DNA of 64,000 nucleotides from Dorea sp. AF36-15AT (GCF_003477705.1 NZ_QUDV01000001.1:558001-622000), one strand, 5' to 3'; positions 18,403-27,990 are shown, counted from the first letter of the stretch. Notes: generated by a model from the sequence alone, not told the origin. Program-made: numbers and translations.

Positions 18403-18447
18403 GAGAATACATAGCATGGCGTATCATAACGAAGGTAGGTGAATAGT

Positions 18448-19386
18448 GTGTTTGGTTCCGATTATAGGGAGATAGAAGAGACTACAAATGGAATCGTATT
18501 CAACATAGAACATTTCCATGTACATGATGGAGAAGGAATCCGAACCAATGTATTTCTGAAGGGATGTAATCTGCATTGCCCGTGGTGCTGCAATCCTGAG
18601 TCCATCAGTCCGGATCCACAGATTGCATTTTATAAAAAATTCTGCACCGGATGTGGGAAGTGCCAGAATATTTGCCCGCAGCACTGTATAGAAATAACTG
18701 GAGATGGGAAAAGCAGAACAGATCGTTCGAGGTGTATTGCATGTGGGGCGTGTGAAAAGGTGTGTCCGCATGGTGCCAGAGAGCTGTTTGGTCATCGAAT
18801 GAATGTGGCGGAAGTGATGGAGGATGTGGAGAAAGACAGCTTTTATTTTATGAATTCAGATGGCGGAATGACATTGTCAGGAGGTGAAACCTGTCTTCAA
18901 CCGGAATTTGCGAGAGCACTTATTGAAGCAGCACACCGCAGATATATTCCCGTAGCGTTGGAAACCGCCGGAGCTGTCAGATGGGAAAGCCTTTGGAAAG
19001 TTGCTGAATTGGCGGATGAGATACTATTTGATTTGAAAACAACAAAAACTGAGCATTTTGCACAAGTGGGAAATATTTTTTTAAAAAAAGTGTTAAACAA
19101 CTTGCACAATTTAACTGTGAATGGTAAAATAATAACTGTGAGATGTCCCATAATACCAAATTTTAATGACACGGCAGAACATCTGGAGAATGTAGCGAAG
19201 ATTGCGACAGATTTTGGAATAAAGAAGATTGATCTGTTACCGTTTCATCAGTTTGGAAGACACAAGTATGAAGCAATCGAACGTGCTTATTGTTTGAAAG
19301 AATATCCGGAGATGGAACGCAGTAAGGTAGAAGAGATGGCGGATTGTCTGAGAAAAAGGGGATTTCAAGTGTCAGTCGGTGGTTGA
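18448..19386 (+). CDS. Glycyl-radical-enzyme activating enzyme (radical SAM)
   Basis: A 312-residue radical SAM activase that would install the glycyl radical on the upstream GRE. The SAM cluster cysteines are C40, C44 and C47 in GCNLHCPWCCNPE (CX3CX2C). Two ferredoxin-type clusters follow in CTGCGKCQNICPQHC and CIACGACEKVCPHGA, as in activases of dehydratase-type GREs. GGMTLSGGET is the usual SAM-binding strand. The GTG at 18448 follows GAAGGTAGG; a GTG at 18439 is also possible. This gene is intact although its partner is frameshifted. Confidence 0.9.
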   Translation: MFGSDYREIEETTNGIVFNIEHFHVHDGEGIRTNVFLKGCNLHCPWCCNPESISPDPQIAFYKKFCTGCGKCQNICPQHCIEITGDGKSRTDRSRCIACGACEKVCPHGARELFGHRMNVAEVMEDVEKDSFYFMNSDGGMTLSGGETCLQPEFARALIEAAHRRYIPVALETAGAVRWESLWKVAELADEILFDLKTTKTEHFAQVGNIFLKKVLNNLHNLTVNGKIITVRCPIIPNFNDTAEHLENVAKIATDFGIKKIDLLPFHQFGRHKYEAIERAYCLKEYPEMERSKVEEMADCLRKRGFQVSVGG

Positions 19387-19473
19387 TAACTGACAAATGA
19401 TCAGATATCAATATTCCATTTTGGTGGTTGATGAGATGGAATGTGGATATATACTTTTGCAATATGCGAAAGT

Positions 19474-19479
19474 TATAAT
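19474..19479 (+). promoter_or_regulatory. -10 box before the sugar-binding protein gene
   Basis: TATAAT lies 50 nt before the start of the ABC operon. No convincing -35 hexamer is seen, so an activator may be needed. A 10-nt direct repeat (GGTGGTTGAT at 19378 and about 19422) lies upstream. Confidence 0.45.
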
Positions 19480-19529
19480 GGCATGAAGCAGCCAGAATGC
19501 TTCCAAATTGTACAAGGAGGATGTGTAAC

Positions 19530-20594
19530 ATGAAAAAGAGGATTTTAAGTGCAGTACTGGGCATCGCTATGGTAGCGACACTGCTCGTTGGATGTGGCTC
19601 TGGCTCATCTGATGACAGCTCAAAGAAAGACACCAAGACAGAGGACACCGCGAAGGATGATTCCGGTGAAAAGACAGCAGCTGATTACAAGATTGCTGTA
19701 GTTCCTAAGATGACAAACCTTGCATGGTTTGAGCGTATGGAACAGGGTGTTGATGACTATAACGAAGCTAACGGAACAAGCGTTGAGTACTGCGGATCTC
19801 CGGAAGGTGACGGACAGGCAGCATTCGTTGAGGGACTGATCTCTCAGGGATACGATGCAATCTGTGTAGTTCCGTTCGATGTAGAAGCTCTTGACCCTGT
19901 TCTTGCAAAAGCTAAAGAGGCAGGCATCGTAGTTATCTGCCACGAGGCATCTACAGTAGAGAACATGGACTATGACGTTGAAGCATTTGATACATTAGAG
20001 TATGGTGCTCACCTGATGGAAAAGATTAACGAACTCTCTGACGGAAAAGGACGTGTAATCCAGACAGTTGGTGCTCTGACATCTCAGTCTCACGTTGAGG
20101 AAGCTCAGGGTGGTAAAGAATGGGCTGAGAAGAATGCTCCAGATCTTAAAGTAGATGATCAGCCAATCGTTTCTGATGACAATCAGGACACAGCATACAG
20201 CAAAGTTAAAGAAGCACTTACAGCTGATACAAAACACGAGATCGTTGGTATCCAGTGTGCAGCTATGTCAGAGACTCCGGGTGCAGCTCAGGCAGTTGAG
20301 GAACTTGGACTTCAGGGCAAAGTACATATCGCAGGTACATCTCTTATGTCAGTTTGTGGCGAGTACGTTGAAGACGGAACAGTTGAGCTTATGAGCTTCT
20401 GGGATCCGGCACTTGCAGGTCAGGCAATGATCGAACTTGCTGTTGCAACTCTGAATGGAACAGTTGGCGAAGATACACTTTCACTTCCGGTAGAAGGATA
20501 TGAGAACCTGACACTTGAAGGCAAAGTATACACAGGTAGTGCTTGGATCGATGTTGATAAAGATAACTGCAACGACGAAGCATACGATTTCTAA
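19530..20594 (+). CDS. Sugar ABC transporter substrate-binding lipoprotein (LsrB/RhaS-like)
   Basis: A 354-residue solute-binding lipoprotein. The signal peptide ends in the lipobox LLVGC, and a Ser/Asp/Lys-rich linker follows. The mature start KIAVVPKMTNLAWFERMEQG and the ending AYDF resemble the LsrB/RhaS branch of CUT2 binding proteins (AI-2, rhamnose). The ligand cannot be fixed. The ATG follows AAGGAGG. A strong hairpin after the gene probably lets the binding protein be made in excess over the rest of the transporter. Confidence 0.88.
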   Translation: MKKRILSAVLGIAMVATLLVGCGSGSSDDSSKKDTKTEDTAKDDSGEKTAADYKIAVVPKMTNLAWFERMEQGVDDYNEANGTSVEYCGSPEGDGQAAFVEGLISQGYDAICVVPFDVEALDPVLAKAKEAGIVVICHEASTVENMDYDVEAFDTLEYGAHLMEKINELSDGKGRVIQTVGALTSQSHVEEAQGGKEWAEKNAPDLKVDDQPIVSDDNQDTAYSKVKEALTADTKHEIVGIQCAAMSETPGAAQAVEELGLQGKVHIAGTSLMSVCGEYVEDGTVELMSFWDPALAGQAMIELAVATLNGTVGEDTLSLPVEGYENLTLEGKVYTGSAWIDVDKDNCNDEAYDF

Positions 20595-20635
20595 ATACAT
20601 TTTGACATCTAAAATGTTTTAACTGAATGAGCCTT

Positions 20636-20684
20636 AAGCCTCATAGGGAATTGCAATAAGGGCATTCTCTATGAGGCTTTATTT
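20636..20684 (+). terminator. Intercistronic terminator/attenuator in the ABC operon
   Basis: The stem pairs AAGCCTCATAG at 20636 with CTATGAGGCTT ending at 20679, extended by a GAAT/ATTC inner helix, and TATTT follows. It would allow partial read-through to the ATPase and permease genes. Confidence 0.7.
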
Positions 20685-20707
20685 GATGAAGAAACGAGGG
20701 ATTCTAT

Positions 20708-22201
20708 ATGGGAGAAGTATTTCTTAAATTAGAGAATATTAAGAAATCGTTTGGTGGTGTGCAGGCTTTAAAAGGCGTTGATCTCGAAATTAGAAAAGGA
20801 GAAATCCTGGCACTTGCCGGACAGAATGGATGTGGTAAATCCACATTGATCAAAGTGATTTCCGGAGTTCATGAACAGACATCCGGTGATTATTATCTTG
20901 AAGGTAAAAAAGTCGAAAAACTGACACCTATCGATGCGATTCGAGCAGGTGTACAGGTTATATATCAGGATTTTGCAGTATTTCCTAACTTAACAGTTGC
21001 AGAGAATATTGCAATGAACAATTCACTCATGACAGGTACTAAGGTCATGAACTGGAAGAAAGCAAGAGAACTTGCTATCGAAGCTATGGAGCAGGTAGGT
21101 GCTCACATGGATCCGGATATTCTTGTAGAAAGGCTGACTGTTGCTAATAAGCAAATGGTTGCTATATGCCGGGCCATTATTAATGATGCAAAATTTCTGA
21201 TTCTCGACGAACCTACTACTGCGCTGACTAAAAAAGAAGTTGAGAATCTGTTTAAGATCATCCGTCGCTTAAAAGAAAAAGGTATTGCGATTATGATCGT
21301 TAACCATAAGCTGGATGAGATATATGAAATTGCTGACAGACTTACGATTATCCGAAATGGAGAATATATCTCCAGCGGAGATATCAAAGAGTATGACAGA
21401 GCGAGATTTATCCATGATATCACCGGTCGTGATATTGTTGAATCTGTATATGTTCCAGAGAAAAGTGATGGAACAGAGATTTTGAAAGTTGAAAATATTT
21501 CCAGAGAAGGTGCATTTGAAAACGTATCGTTCTCACTTGAAAAAGGCGATGTGCTGGGGATTACAGGACTTCTTGGCTCAGGACGTGGAGAACTTGGTGA
21601 TGCATTATTCGGGCTTGCACCGGCTACGAGTGGAAAAATCACTTTGAATGGAAAAGAGATTGAGATCCACAACATTGAAGATGCAATCAAGAATAAGATC
21701 GCATATGTTCCGGAAGACCGACTGACACAGGGATTGTTCCTTGACAGAAGTATTCAGGATAATATGGTGGCTGCGTCTATTGGCAAGTATTTCCATGGTG
21801 GCAAACTGGATCATAAAAAGATCGCAGAAGATACTACAGAATGGATTGGTAATCTCTCTGTAAAAATCGGTAAACAGACAGATGCAATCCGTACATTATC
21901 CGGTGGTAATGCACAGAAGGTTGTTATTGCAAAATGGCTGAATACGGATCCTGAGCTGATTGTTCTGAACGGACCTACAGTGGGTGTGGATATCGGATCA
22001 AAGAGTGAGATTTTCGAAATTTTGCACAAGCTTGCAAAGGATGGTGTTGGAGTAATCGTTATTTCTGATGACTTGTCTGAGCTGGTTCAGAACTGTAACA
22101 AGATCCTTGTTATGAGAAATGGTAAAGCTGTTGCTCATATCGATGAAGAGATCAGCGAGAATGAACTGTACAAGCTGTTCAGCGAAGGAGGAGAGAGTTA
22201 A
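20708..22201 (+). CDS. Sugar ABC transporter ATP-binding protein (RbsA/MglA type)
   Basis: A 497-residue duplicated ATPase that powers a CUT2 sugar importer. The first half has Walker A GQNGCGKST (about 38-46) and Walker B FLILDEPT. The second has the degenerate P-loop GLLGSGRGELG and the signature LSGGNAQKV, the usual arrangement in RbsA/MglA/LsrA proteins. The ATG is preceded by ACGAGGG. The stop overlaps the start of the first permease by one base (TAATG). Confidence 0.93.
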   Translation: MGEVFLKLENIKKSFGGVQALKGVDLEIRKGEILALAGQNGCGKSTLIKVISGVHEQTSGDYYLEGKKVEKLTPIDAIRAGVQVIYQDFAVFPNLTVAENIAMNNSLMTGTKVMNWKKARELAIEAMEQVGAHMDPDILVERLTVANKQMVAICRAIINDAKFLILDEPTTALTKKEVENLFKIIRRLKEKGIAIMIVNHKLDEIYEIADRLTIIRNGEYISSGDIKEYDRARFIHDITGRDIVESVYVPEKSDGTEILKVENISREGAFENVSFSLEKGDVLGITGLLGSGRGELGDALFGLAPATSGKITLNGKEIEIHNIEDAIKNKIAYVPEDRLTQGLFLDRSIQDNMVAASIGKYFHGGKLDHKKIAEDTTEWIGNLSVKIGKQTDAIRTLSGGNAQKVVIAKWLNTDPELIVLNGPTVGVDIGSKSEIFEILHKLAKDGVGVIVISDDLSELVQNCNKILVMRNGKAVAHIDEEISENELYKLFSEGGES

Positions 22202-23202
22202 TGAAACAATCAAAATGGAAAGAGATTCTGACTTCGAATCAGATGTTTATTGTTTATATTATTGTTGTCCTTTGCATTGCGATTAGCATGAAGACACCAG
22301 CGTTTGCAGAGGTTTCGACAATTATTACACTTGCCAGAGCACTTCTGGTAACACTGTGTTTTGCTATCTGTGAGATGGTGGTTATTATTTCGGGAGGTAT
22401 CGATGTTTCTTTCCCGGCAATTGCGTGTGCATCTCTTTATATTCCAATCTGTGTATTTAAAGAGAACGATATTGACAATGTAGTTCTTGCGTTTGTATTT
22501 GCGGCAGCTATCGGGCTGGTGATTGGTATTATCAATGCGGTACTGATTTCATTGCTTCAGATTCCGCCGTTGATTGCTACTCTTGGTGTGAGCAGTATTA
22601 CACAGGGCATGCTTCTTACGTTCTTTGGCACCAGACAGATCTCAAGACTGCCAAGTACGATTGCAGCACTCAATAAAGTTTATTTGTTTACGTATCAGAG
22701 TAAAGCGGGTAATAACTATAGTATGACCGCATTGATTCTGGTTCCGATTATTCTTTATATTGTTATATATATTGTTTTGAAATATACAATGCTTGGACGT
22801 GGAATCTATGCAATCGGCGGAGATGCCAATGCAGCTCGTATTGCCGGATTTAACGTAGTAAGACTTCAGTTTATTGTGTACATGTTCTCGGGCGTTATGG
22901 CTGGTATCGCCGGAATGATTTATTGTGTACTTAATAAGGCGGCGAACCCATTGAATCTTATGGGAAGTGAAATGATGATCATCGCTGCTGTTGTTGTAGG
23001 CGGAACCCGCATGAGTGGCGGACATGGTACAGTGCTCGGAACGATTCTCGGTGTTGTGCTGATCGGTCTGATCCAGAACAACCTGATCATGCTTGGCGTA
23101 CCTACATATTGGCAGACGTTCGTAGTCGGTGCTGTAATCGTAGTTGGTACAGCAATCACTTCGCTGAAAGAACTTGCTGTTCAGAAGAATCAAAAGGTAT
23201 AA
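22201..23202 (+). CDS. Sugar ABC transporter permease 1
   Basis: A 333-residue membrane permease of the BPD_transp_2 (CUT2) family with about 8-10 hydrophobic helices. Motifs include ISGGIDVSFPAIA and the cytoplasmic GGDANAARIAGFNV loop that contacts the ATPase. It is coupled to the ATPase gene through TAATG. Together with the next gene it forms a heterodimeric channel, as in LsrC/LsrD. Confidence 0.92.
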   Translation: MKQSKWKEILTSNQMFIVYIIVVLCIAISMKTPAFAEVSTIITLARALLVTLCFAICEMVVIISGGIDVSFPAIACASLYIPICVFKENDIDNVVLAFVFAAAIGLVIGIINAVLISLLQIPPLIATLGVSSITQGMLLTFFGTRQISRLPSTIAALNKVYLFTYQSKAGNNYSMTALILVPIILYIVIYIVLKYTMLGRGIYAIGGDANAARIAGFNVVRLQFIVYMFSGVMAGIAGMIYCVLNKAANPLNLMGSEMMIIAAVVVGGTRMSGGHGTVLGTILGVVLIGLIQNNLIMLGVPTYWQTFVVGAVIVVGTAITSLKELAVQKNQKV

Positions 23203-23217
23203 AGGGAGGAATGTACA

Positions 23218-24201
23218 ATGAAGCTTTTGAAGAAAATAGACCATAACATTCTTTCTTTATTAGGAATGTATGCAGTCGTATTAATTGCGATGGCGATTTT
23301 GAACCCGTCAACCTATTATTCAACATTGAATATCAAATCATGGTTTTACCTGTTTCCGGAATACGGTATCCTTACATTTGGCATGATGCTGTGTATGATC
23401 TCCGGAGGAATCGATCTGTCTCTGGTTGGTATTGCCAATCTCGTAGGTGTTGTAGCATCGTATATGATGGTTAATATCGGCGGTGGAAAAGAATGCGGTA
23501 TGGGTATGATTATTGGTGCGATCATTGTGGGTCTGATCATCGGTGTGCTGTGTGGCGCGTTTAACGGTTTCCTGATTGGATTTCTGCACATTCCACCGAT
23601 GCTGGTTACACTTTGTGGTCTGCAACTTTACACAGGTATTGCTATGATCGTTACAACAGGTCCTGGTATCACTGGCGTACCACAGTCATACATTAATATT
23701 GCAAATGGAACGATTGCAGGTATACCTCATACATTGCCTATGTTCATTATTGTTACACTGGTGATGTCATTCCTGTTGAAGTCTACTACATATGGACAGA
23801 AAGTATATTTCCTTGGAAGTAATGAAGTCGCATCTAAGTATTCAGGAATCAACAACTTTAAAGTTATCATGACAACATATATGATTTCCGGTTTCCTGGG
23901 AGCAATCAGCGGTATTCTGACATCTTCACATTATGGATCCGGTAAATCTAACTACAATACATCTTATACACTGCTTTCACTGCTGATCGTAGTATTGGGT
24001 GGCGTTCATCCAGATGGTGGTAAAGGTAAGGTGATAGGAGTTACACTTGCAATCGTATTATTACAGCTAATTTCTTCTGCATTCAGTGTCCTTCGTATCG
24101 ATACGGTTATTACAGACCTCGTATACGGACTGATTCTGATCGCAGTACTGGTTATTACAAACATTGCAGCTAAAAGAGCAACTAAGGTGAAAACAAAATA
24201 A
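23218..24201 (+). CDS. Sugar ABC transporter permease 2
   Basis: A 327-residue BPD_transp_2-family permease, the partner of permease 1. It has ISGGIDLSLVGIANLVG, LGSNEVASKYSGI and GGVHPDGGKGKVIG, typical CUT2 permease segments. The ATG follows AGGGAGG, 15 nt after permease 1. Two different permeases, rather than one homodimeric permease, fit the Lsr/Rha-type transporter suggested by the binding protein. Confidence 0.92.
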   Translation: MKLLKKIDHNILSLLGMYAVVLIAMAILNPSTYYSTLNIKSWFYLFPEYGILTFGMMLCMISGGIDLSLVGIANLVGVVASYMMVNIGGGKECGMGMIIGAIIVGLIIGVLCGAFNGFLIGFLHIPPMLVTLCGLQLYTGIAMIVTTGPGITGVPQSYINIANGTIAGIPHTLPMFIIVTLVMSFLLKSTTYGQKVYFLGSNEVASKYSGINNFKVIMTTYMISGFLGAISGILTSSHYGSGKSNYNTSYTLLSLLIVVLGGVHPDGGKGKVIGVTLAIVLLQLISSAFSVLRIDTVITDLVYGLILIAVLVITNIAAKRATKVKTK

Positions 24202-24216
24202 AGGGAGGACTTAGTT

Positions 24217-25227
24217 ATGAAAAAAATCATTAACAAACCGGAAAATTATGTAGATGAGATGCTGGAAGGTCTTTATGCAGCGCATCCTGATTATATTACT
24301 TATACAGCGGATGACCTGCGTTGCCTTGTAACATCTAATAAGGTCGCTGGAAAGGTTGGTATCGTTACAGGTGGCGGTTCAGGACATTTGCCATTATTCC
24401 TGGGATATGTAGGAAAAGGTATGCTGGATGGCTGCTGTGTAGGCGGTGTGTTCCAGTCACCAAGCCCGGAACAGGTATTTAATGTTACAAAAGAAGTAGA
24501 TGACGGAGCAGGTGTTCTGTATATTTACGGTAATTATAACGGAGATATTCTTAACTTTGACATGGGCGCAGAAATGGCTGATTTTGAAGAAGATATCCGT
24601 GTTGAGACGGTTGTTGCAGGTGAAGATGTAGCTTCTGCTGCACCGGCTGGCCCTGGAGAACCAAATCACAGACGAGGCGTAGCTGGTATTGTATTTGTAT
24701 ATAAATGTGCAGGTGCTGCAGCAGCTCAGATGAAAGATCTGGATGAAGTTAAGAGAATTGCTGAGAAAGCGGCAGCTAATGTAAGAACAATGGGTGTGGC
24801 TCTGACGCCGTGTACAATTCCGGAAGTTGGTAAACCGGGATTTACAATTGCTGACGATGAGATGGCTATTGGTATGGGTATCCATGGTGAGGCTGGTATT
24901 CGTAATGGTAAAATTGAGCCTGCAGATGCTATTGTCGATGAGATGTTAGAAAAGATTCTTCCAGATATTCCGTATGTAAAAGGCGATGAAGTAGCTGTTA
25001 TGGTAAATGGATTGGGAGCTACTCCTCTGGATGAGCAGTATATTGTAACACGCCATATTGACAAGAGATTAAAAGAAGAAGGTATCAAAGTACATCGTTA
25101 CTATGTAGGTGAGTTTGCTACAGCGATGGAAATGGCAGGATTCTCAATTTCCCTGTTCAAACTGGATGATGAGTTGAAGGAACTTCTTGATGCTCCGGCA
25201 GCAACACCATTCTTTAAACAGCTTTAA
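24217..25227 (+). CDS. dhaK: Dihydroxyacetone/tetrulose kinase, DhaK-type subunit
   Basis: A 336-residue DhaK-domain protein. Family features are GGGSGHLPLF with His57, YGNYNGDILNF, and GIHGEAGI with His223, the position of the histidine that binds the keto substrate covalently in DhaK. The surrounding residues differ from canonical DhaK: GHLPLFLGYVGKGMLDG stands where GHEPAHAGFVG is usual. The substrate may thus be another ketose such as an erythrulose or apulose rather than dihydroxyacetone. DhaL follows after 18 nt. No PTS-type DhaM is in the window, so ATP is the likely donor. Confidence 0.87.
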   Translation: MKKIINKPENYVDEMLEGLYAAHPDYITYTADDLRCLVTSNKVAGKVGIVTGGGSGHLPLFLGYVGKGMLDGCCVGGVFQSPSPEQVFNVTKEVDDGAGVLYIYGNYNGDILNFDMGAEMADFEEDIRVETVVAGEDVASAAPAGPGEPNHRRGVAGIVFVYKCAGAAAAQMKDLDEVKRIAEKAAANVRTMGVALTPCTIPEVGKPGFTIADDEMAIGMGIHGEAGIRNGKIEPADAIVDEMLEKILPDIPYVKGDEVAVMVNGLGATPLDEQYIVTRHIDKRLKEEGIKVHRYYVGEFATAMEMAGFSISLFKLDDELKELLDAPAATPFFKQL

Positions 25228-25245
25228 TATTAGGAGGAAATCATA

Positions 25246-25869
25246 ATGAATTCATCATATATTGTAAAAATGCTGGCTGAGATCAGCGCAATCATGAATG
25301 AGAACAAAGATCGATTGATCGAGTTGGACAGTGTAGTAGGAGATGGAGACCTTGGACTTACAATGACTAAGGGATTTGCGGCAGCGTCTGAATTTGCAGC
25401 AGGATCTGATGAAACGGATGCTGGCAAGATGCTTTACGGCGCTGGAAAAGCAATGTCAAGTGCGGCGCCATCTACTATGGGTACGCTGATGTCTATTGGA
25501 CTTATGCAGGGAGGAAAGGTTCTGAAGGGTAAGACAGAACTGAGCAACGAAGATGTTGTAGAATTTCTTGCTGCATATGAGAATGGAATTATGACAAAGG
25601 GTAAAGCAAAACTTGGAGAGAAGACATTCTTAGATGGATTTGATCCGGGAGTTCAGGCACTGAAGGTTGCTGTGGAAGCTGGCGAGGATCTTGCGGCAGC
25701 GACTGCAAAAGCAGCTGTGGCTGCGGAAGAAGGATTCAACGCAGCTACTAATATGAAGGCTGTACATGGTAAACCAGCAGTAAAGGGCGATGCTTCCATC
25801 GGTATGGTTGATCCGGGAGCATGCGTTGCAATGCTGATTTTTAAAGCAATTGCAAAAGCCTCTGTATAA
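25246..25869 (+). CDS. dhaL: Dihydroxyacetone/tetrulose kinase, DhaL-type subunit
   Basis: A 207-residue DhaL/DAK2-fold nucleotide-binding subunit. The Mg-ADP/ATP aspartates are D28, D33 and D35 in LDSVVGDGDLGLTM. Leu36 stands where canonical DhaL has His (GDGDHG). The ASSAAPSTMG-type region and a helical barrel with DGFDPG follow. It works with the preceding DhaK subunit. The ATG follows TAGGAGG. Confidence 0.87.
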   Translation: MNSSYIVKMLAEISAIMNENKDRLIELDSVVGDGDLGLTMTKGFAAASEFAAGSDETDAGKMLYGAGKAMSSAAPSTMGTLMSIGLMQGGKVLKGKTELSNEDVVEFLAAYENGIMTKGKAKLGEKTFLDGFDPGVQALKVAVEAGEDLAAATAKAAVAAEEGFNAATNMKAVHGKPAVKGDASIGMVDPGACVAMLIFKAIAKASV

Positions 25870-25887
25870 CAGTAAATAATTAGATCT

Positions 25888-25928
25888 GATTACACTTATT
25901 CGGCAAGGCCTAATAAGTGTAATCTTTT
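25888..25928 (+). terminator. Terminator/attenuator after dhaL
   Basis: A perfect 13-bp stem (GATTACACTTATT / AATAAGTGTAATC) with an 11-nt loop is followed by TTTT. The next gene starts only 18 nt later, so read-through is likely. Confidence 0.75.
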
Positions 25929-25946
25929 AAGAAAGAAGGATTTGTT

Positions 25947-26411
25947 ATGAAGAAGATTAAAGTAGAGCAGCTTACAAAAGAAGCATTTGCAGAATTTGGC
26001 GAAGTATTATCTTATGAAGGAAGAGAAGACTGTGGAGCAAAAGGCTCTCATACATGGTATCCACAGGTTGTAGTCAGAGACACTCCTACATCCATCAATT
26101 TGATGGAAGTGTTCCGTAAGCCATTTACAGTGAAGAAATTTGAAGCACATGATCATACGGAGGAGAATTTATTTGCAATGACTGGCGGTATTATCGTTCC
26201 ATTTGCACCGGCTGGCAAACCGGATCCGGACAAGGTTCGTGCATTCTATATTCCAAAGGGAATGGGAATCAGCTGTAAACCTGGCGTATGGCACTGGGCT
26301 CCGAATACACTGGACGATTCCGTACATTGCCTGGTTATTTTCAAGAATAACACAAGCCATGAAGATATATACTTCGATGAACTTCCTGAGGAGATTGGAC
26401 TCGAACTTTAA
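25947..26411 (+). CDS. AllA-fold (ureidoglycolate lyase-like) cupin protein
   Basis: A 154-residue protein that resembles the ureidoglycolate lyase AllA superfamily: an N-terminal LTKEAFAEFGEVLSYEG, a central FEAHDHTEENLFAMTGG, and PGVWHWAPNTL near the C-terminus. No other allantoin-pathway gene is nearby, so ureidoglycolate is an unlikely substrate. It may act on a related hydroxy acid or aldose, for example as a mutarotase or lactonase-like enzyme. The ATG follows AAGAAAGAAGG. Confidence 0.65.
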   Translation: MKKIKVEQLTKEAFAEFGEVLSYEGREDCGAKGSHTWYPQVVVRDTPTSINLMEVFRKPFTVKKFEAHDHTEENLFAMTGGIIVPFAPAGKPDPDKVRAFYIPKGMGISCKPGVWHWAPNTLDDSVHCLVIFKNNTSHEDIYFDELPEEIGLEL

Positions 26412-26430
26412 TAAAACGGAGGAAAATAAG

Positions 26431-27981
26431 ATGCGTAAAATAGATTGTGTATTAGGTGTTGATATGGGTACTGGCGGAGCCAGGGTTGGTATTTTTGATC
26501 TGAAAGGTAATCCAATTGTATTTTGTGAGGAACCATATCCATTGTATACGCCAGCTTCCGGTCGCGCAGAGCAGAAGCCAAGCGAATGGTGGGATTCTAT
26601 CTGCAAGGCATCAAAGAGAGCGATGGCAGAAAGCGATATTGACCCTGCTTGCATCAAAGGTATGAGCGTAGATACAACATGCTGTACTGTTGTCCTGTCA
26701 GGGGATGATATGGAGCCTCTTCGTGATGCGATTATGTGGATGGATGTGCGCGCTTCCGAACAGGCAAAGCGTATCTACGAATCCGGACATGATGCATTGA
26801 AGTACAATGGATACGGAATGGTATCTGCAGAATGTCTTCCGGCTAAGGCTCTTTGGTTAAAAGAAAATGAACCAGAGACTTATAATAAGGCTACAAGATT
26901 TTATGAATGTACAGATTGGCTGATGTATAAATTGACAGGCGAATATACAGCAAGTATTAACTGTGCATCCGTTCGCTGGTATTATAACAATGAAGAAGGT
27001 GGATACCCGGTTGACTTCTATAACACGATCGGACTGGATGATCTGGTTGAAAAGCTTCCGGAGAGGGTGTTGCCGTTAGGAGAACTTGTTGGAGGATTGA
27101 CAGAAAAGGCTGCTGAGGATATGGGGCTTATTCCAGGTATTCCGGTTGGCGAAGGAGGTGCCGATGCGTTTGTTGGCGTTATCGGACTGAATGCACACCA
27201 GCCTGGCAAGCTGACATTAATTACCGGATCTTCCCATTTGCATGTTGCCCAGTTTAAAGACCCTATTCACAGAAAAGGAATGTGGGGAGCGTATCCGGAT
27301 GCTATTGTTCCTGGACTTCGTATGGTTGAAGGCGGACAGACATCGACAGGTTCAATTGTTAACTGGTTCAAAAATCAATTATGTGGTACAGTGAAAATGC
27401 AGGCAGAAAAAGAAGGCTGCAGTGTATATGATATTCTAAACCGTGAGGCTGCAAAGCTTCCGATAGGAGCAGAAGGTCTGGTAGCACTAGATTTCTTCCA
27501 GGGCAATCGTACACCGCATGTAGATCCGGATGTCAGAGGTATGTTTTACGGATTGTCTTTGGGACATACACCGGCGCATATGTATCGTGCGATTATTGAG
27601 AGTATCTGCTATGGTACAGAAGCAATTCTCGAAGTATTCCGCGAAGCTGGATTTGTACCGAAAGCAATGGTTGTATCAGGTGGAGCAGCAAAGAGTGATT
27701 TCTGGCTTCAGGCTCATGCAGATGTAAGCAATTGTCCGGTTGTTGTACCGAAATGCAGCGAAGGTCCTGTGCTTGGTTCAGCAATCCTTGGTGCTGTAGC
27801 TGGTGGAGTATATCCGGATATTGATACTGCCGCAGAGGCTATGACGGATGTAGAATATACGGTTGAGCCTAATCAGGAAAGACATGAAGAGTATATGTTC
27901 TACTTTGAAAAATATAAAGAGATTTATGCAATTGCAAAAGATTGGATGCATTCAGTGACAAATCATGTAACACAGAAATAA
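26431..27981 (+). CDS. FGGY-family pentulose kinase
   Basis: A 516-residue FGGY sugar kinase. The N-terminal ATPase strand is LGVDMGTGGARVGIFDLKG, the first domain has SVDTTCCTVV and IMWMDVRAS, and the second has VSGGAAKSDFWLQ. The substrate region GEGGADAFVG and ITGSSHLHVAQ looks closer to ribulokinase/pentulose kinases than to AI-2 kinase or glycerol kinase. The ATG at 26431 follows GGAGG. With the epimerase 57 nt downstream, a pentulose 5-phosphate entering the pentose phosphate pathway is plausible. Confidence 0.83.
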   Translation: MRKIDCVLGVDMGTGGARVGIFDLKGNPIVFCEEPYPLYTPASGRAEQKPSEWWDSICKASKRAMAESDIDPACIKGMSVDTTCCTVVLSGDDMEPLRDAIMWMDVRASEQAKRIYESGHDALKYNGYGMVSAECLPAKALWLKENEPETYNKATRFYECTDWLMYKLTGEYTASINCASVRWYYNNEEGGYPVDFYNTIGLDDLVEKLPERVLPLGELVGGLTEKAAEDMGLIPGIPVGEGGADAFVGVIGLNAHQPGKLTLITGSSHLHVAQFKDPIHRKGMWGAYPDAIVPGLRMVEGGQTSTGSIVNWFKNQLCGTVKMQAEKEGCSVYDILNREAAKLPIGAEGLVALDFFQGNRTPHVDPDVRGMFYGLSLGHTPAHMYRAIIESICYGTEAILEVFREAGFVPKAMVVSGGAAKSDFWLQAHADVSNCPVVVPKCSEGPVLGSAILGAVAGGVYPDIDTAAEAMTDVEYTVEPNQERHEEYMFYFEKYKEIYAIAKDWMHSVTNHVTQK

Positions 27982-27990
27982 AGGATATTC

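Noticed and set aside
24217..24884. Glycerol-to-1,3-propanediol operon (GRE plus DhaK)
   Set aside because: No 1,3-propanediol dehydrogenase is present and the DhaK pocket differs; the GRE substrate remains open.
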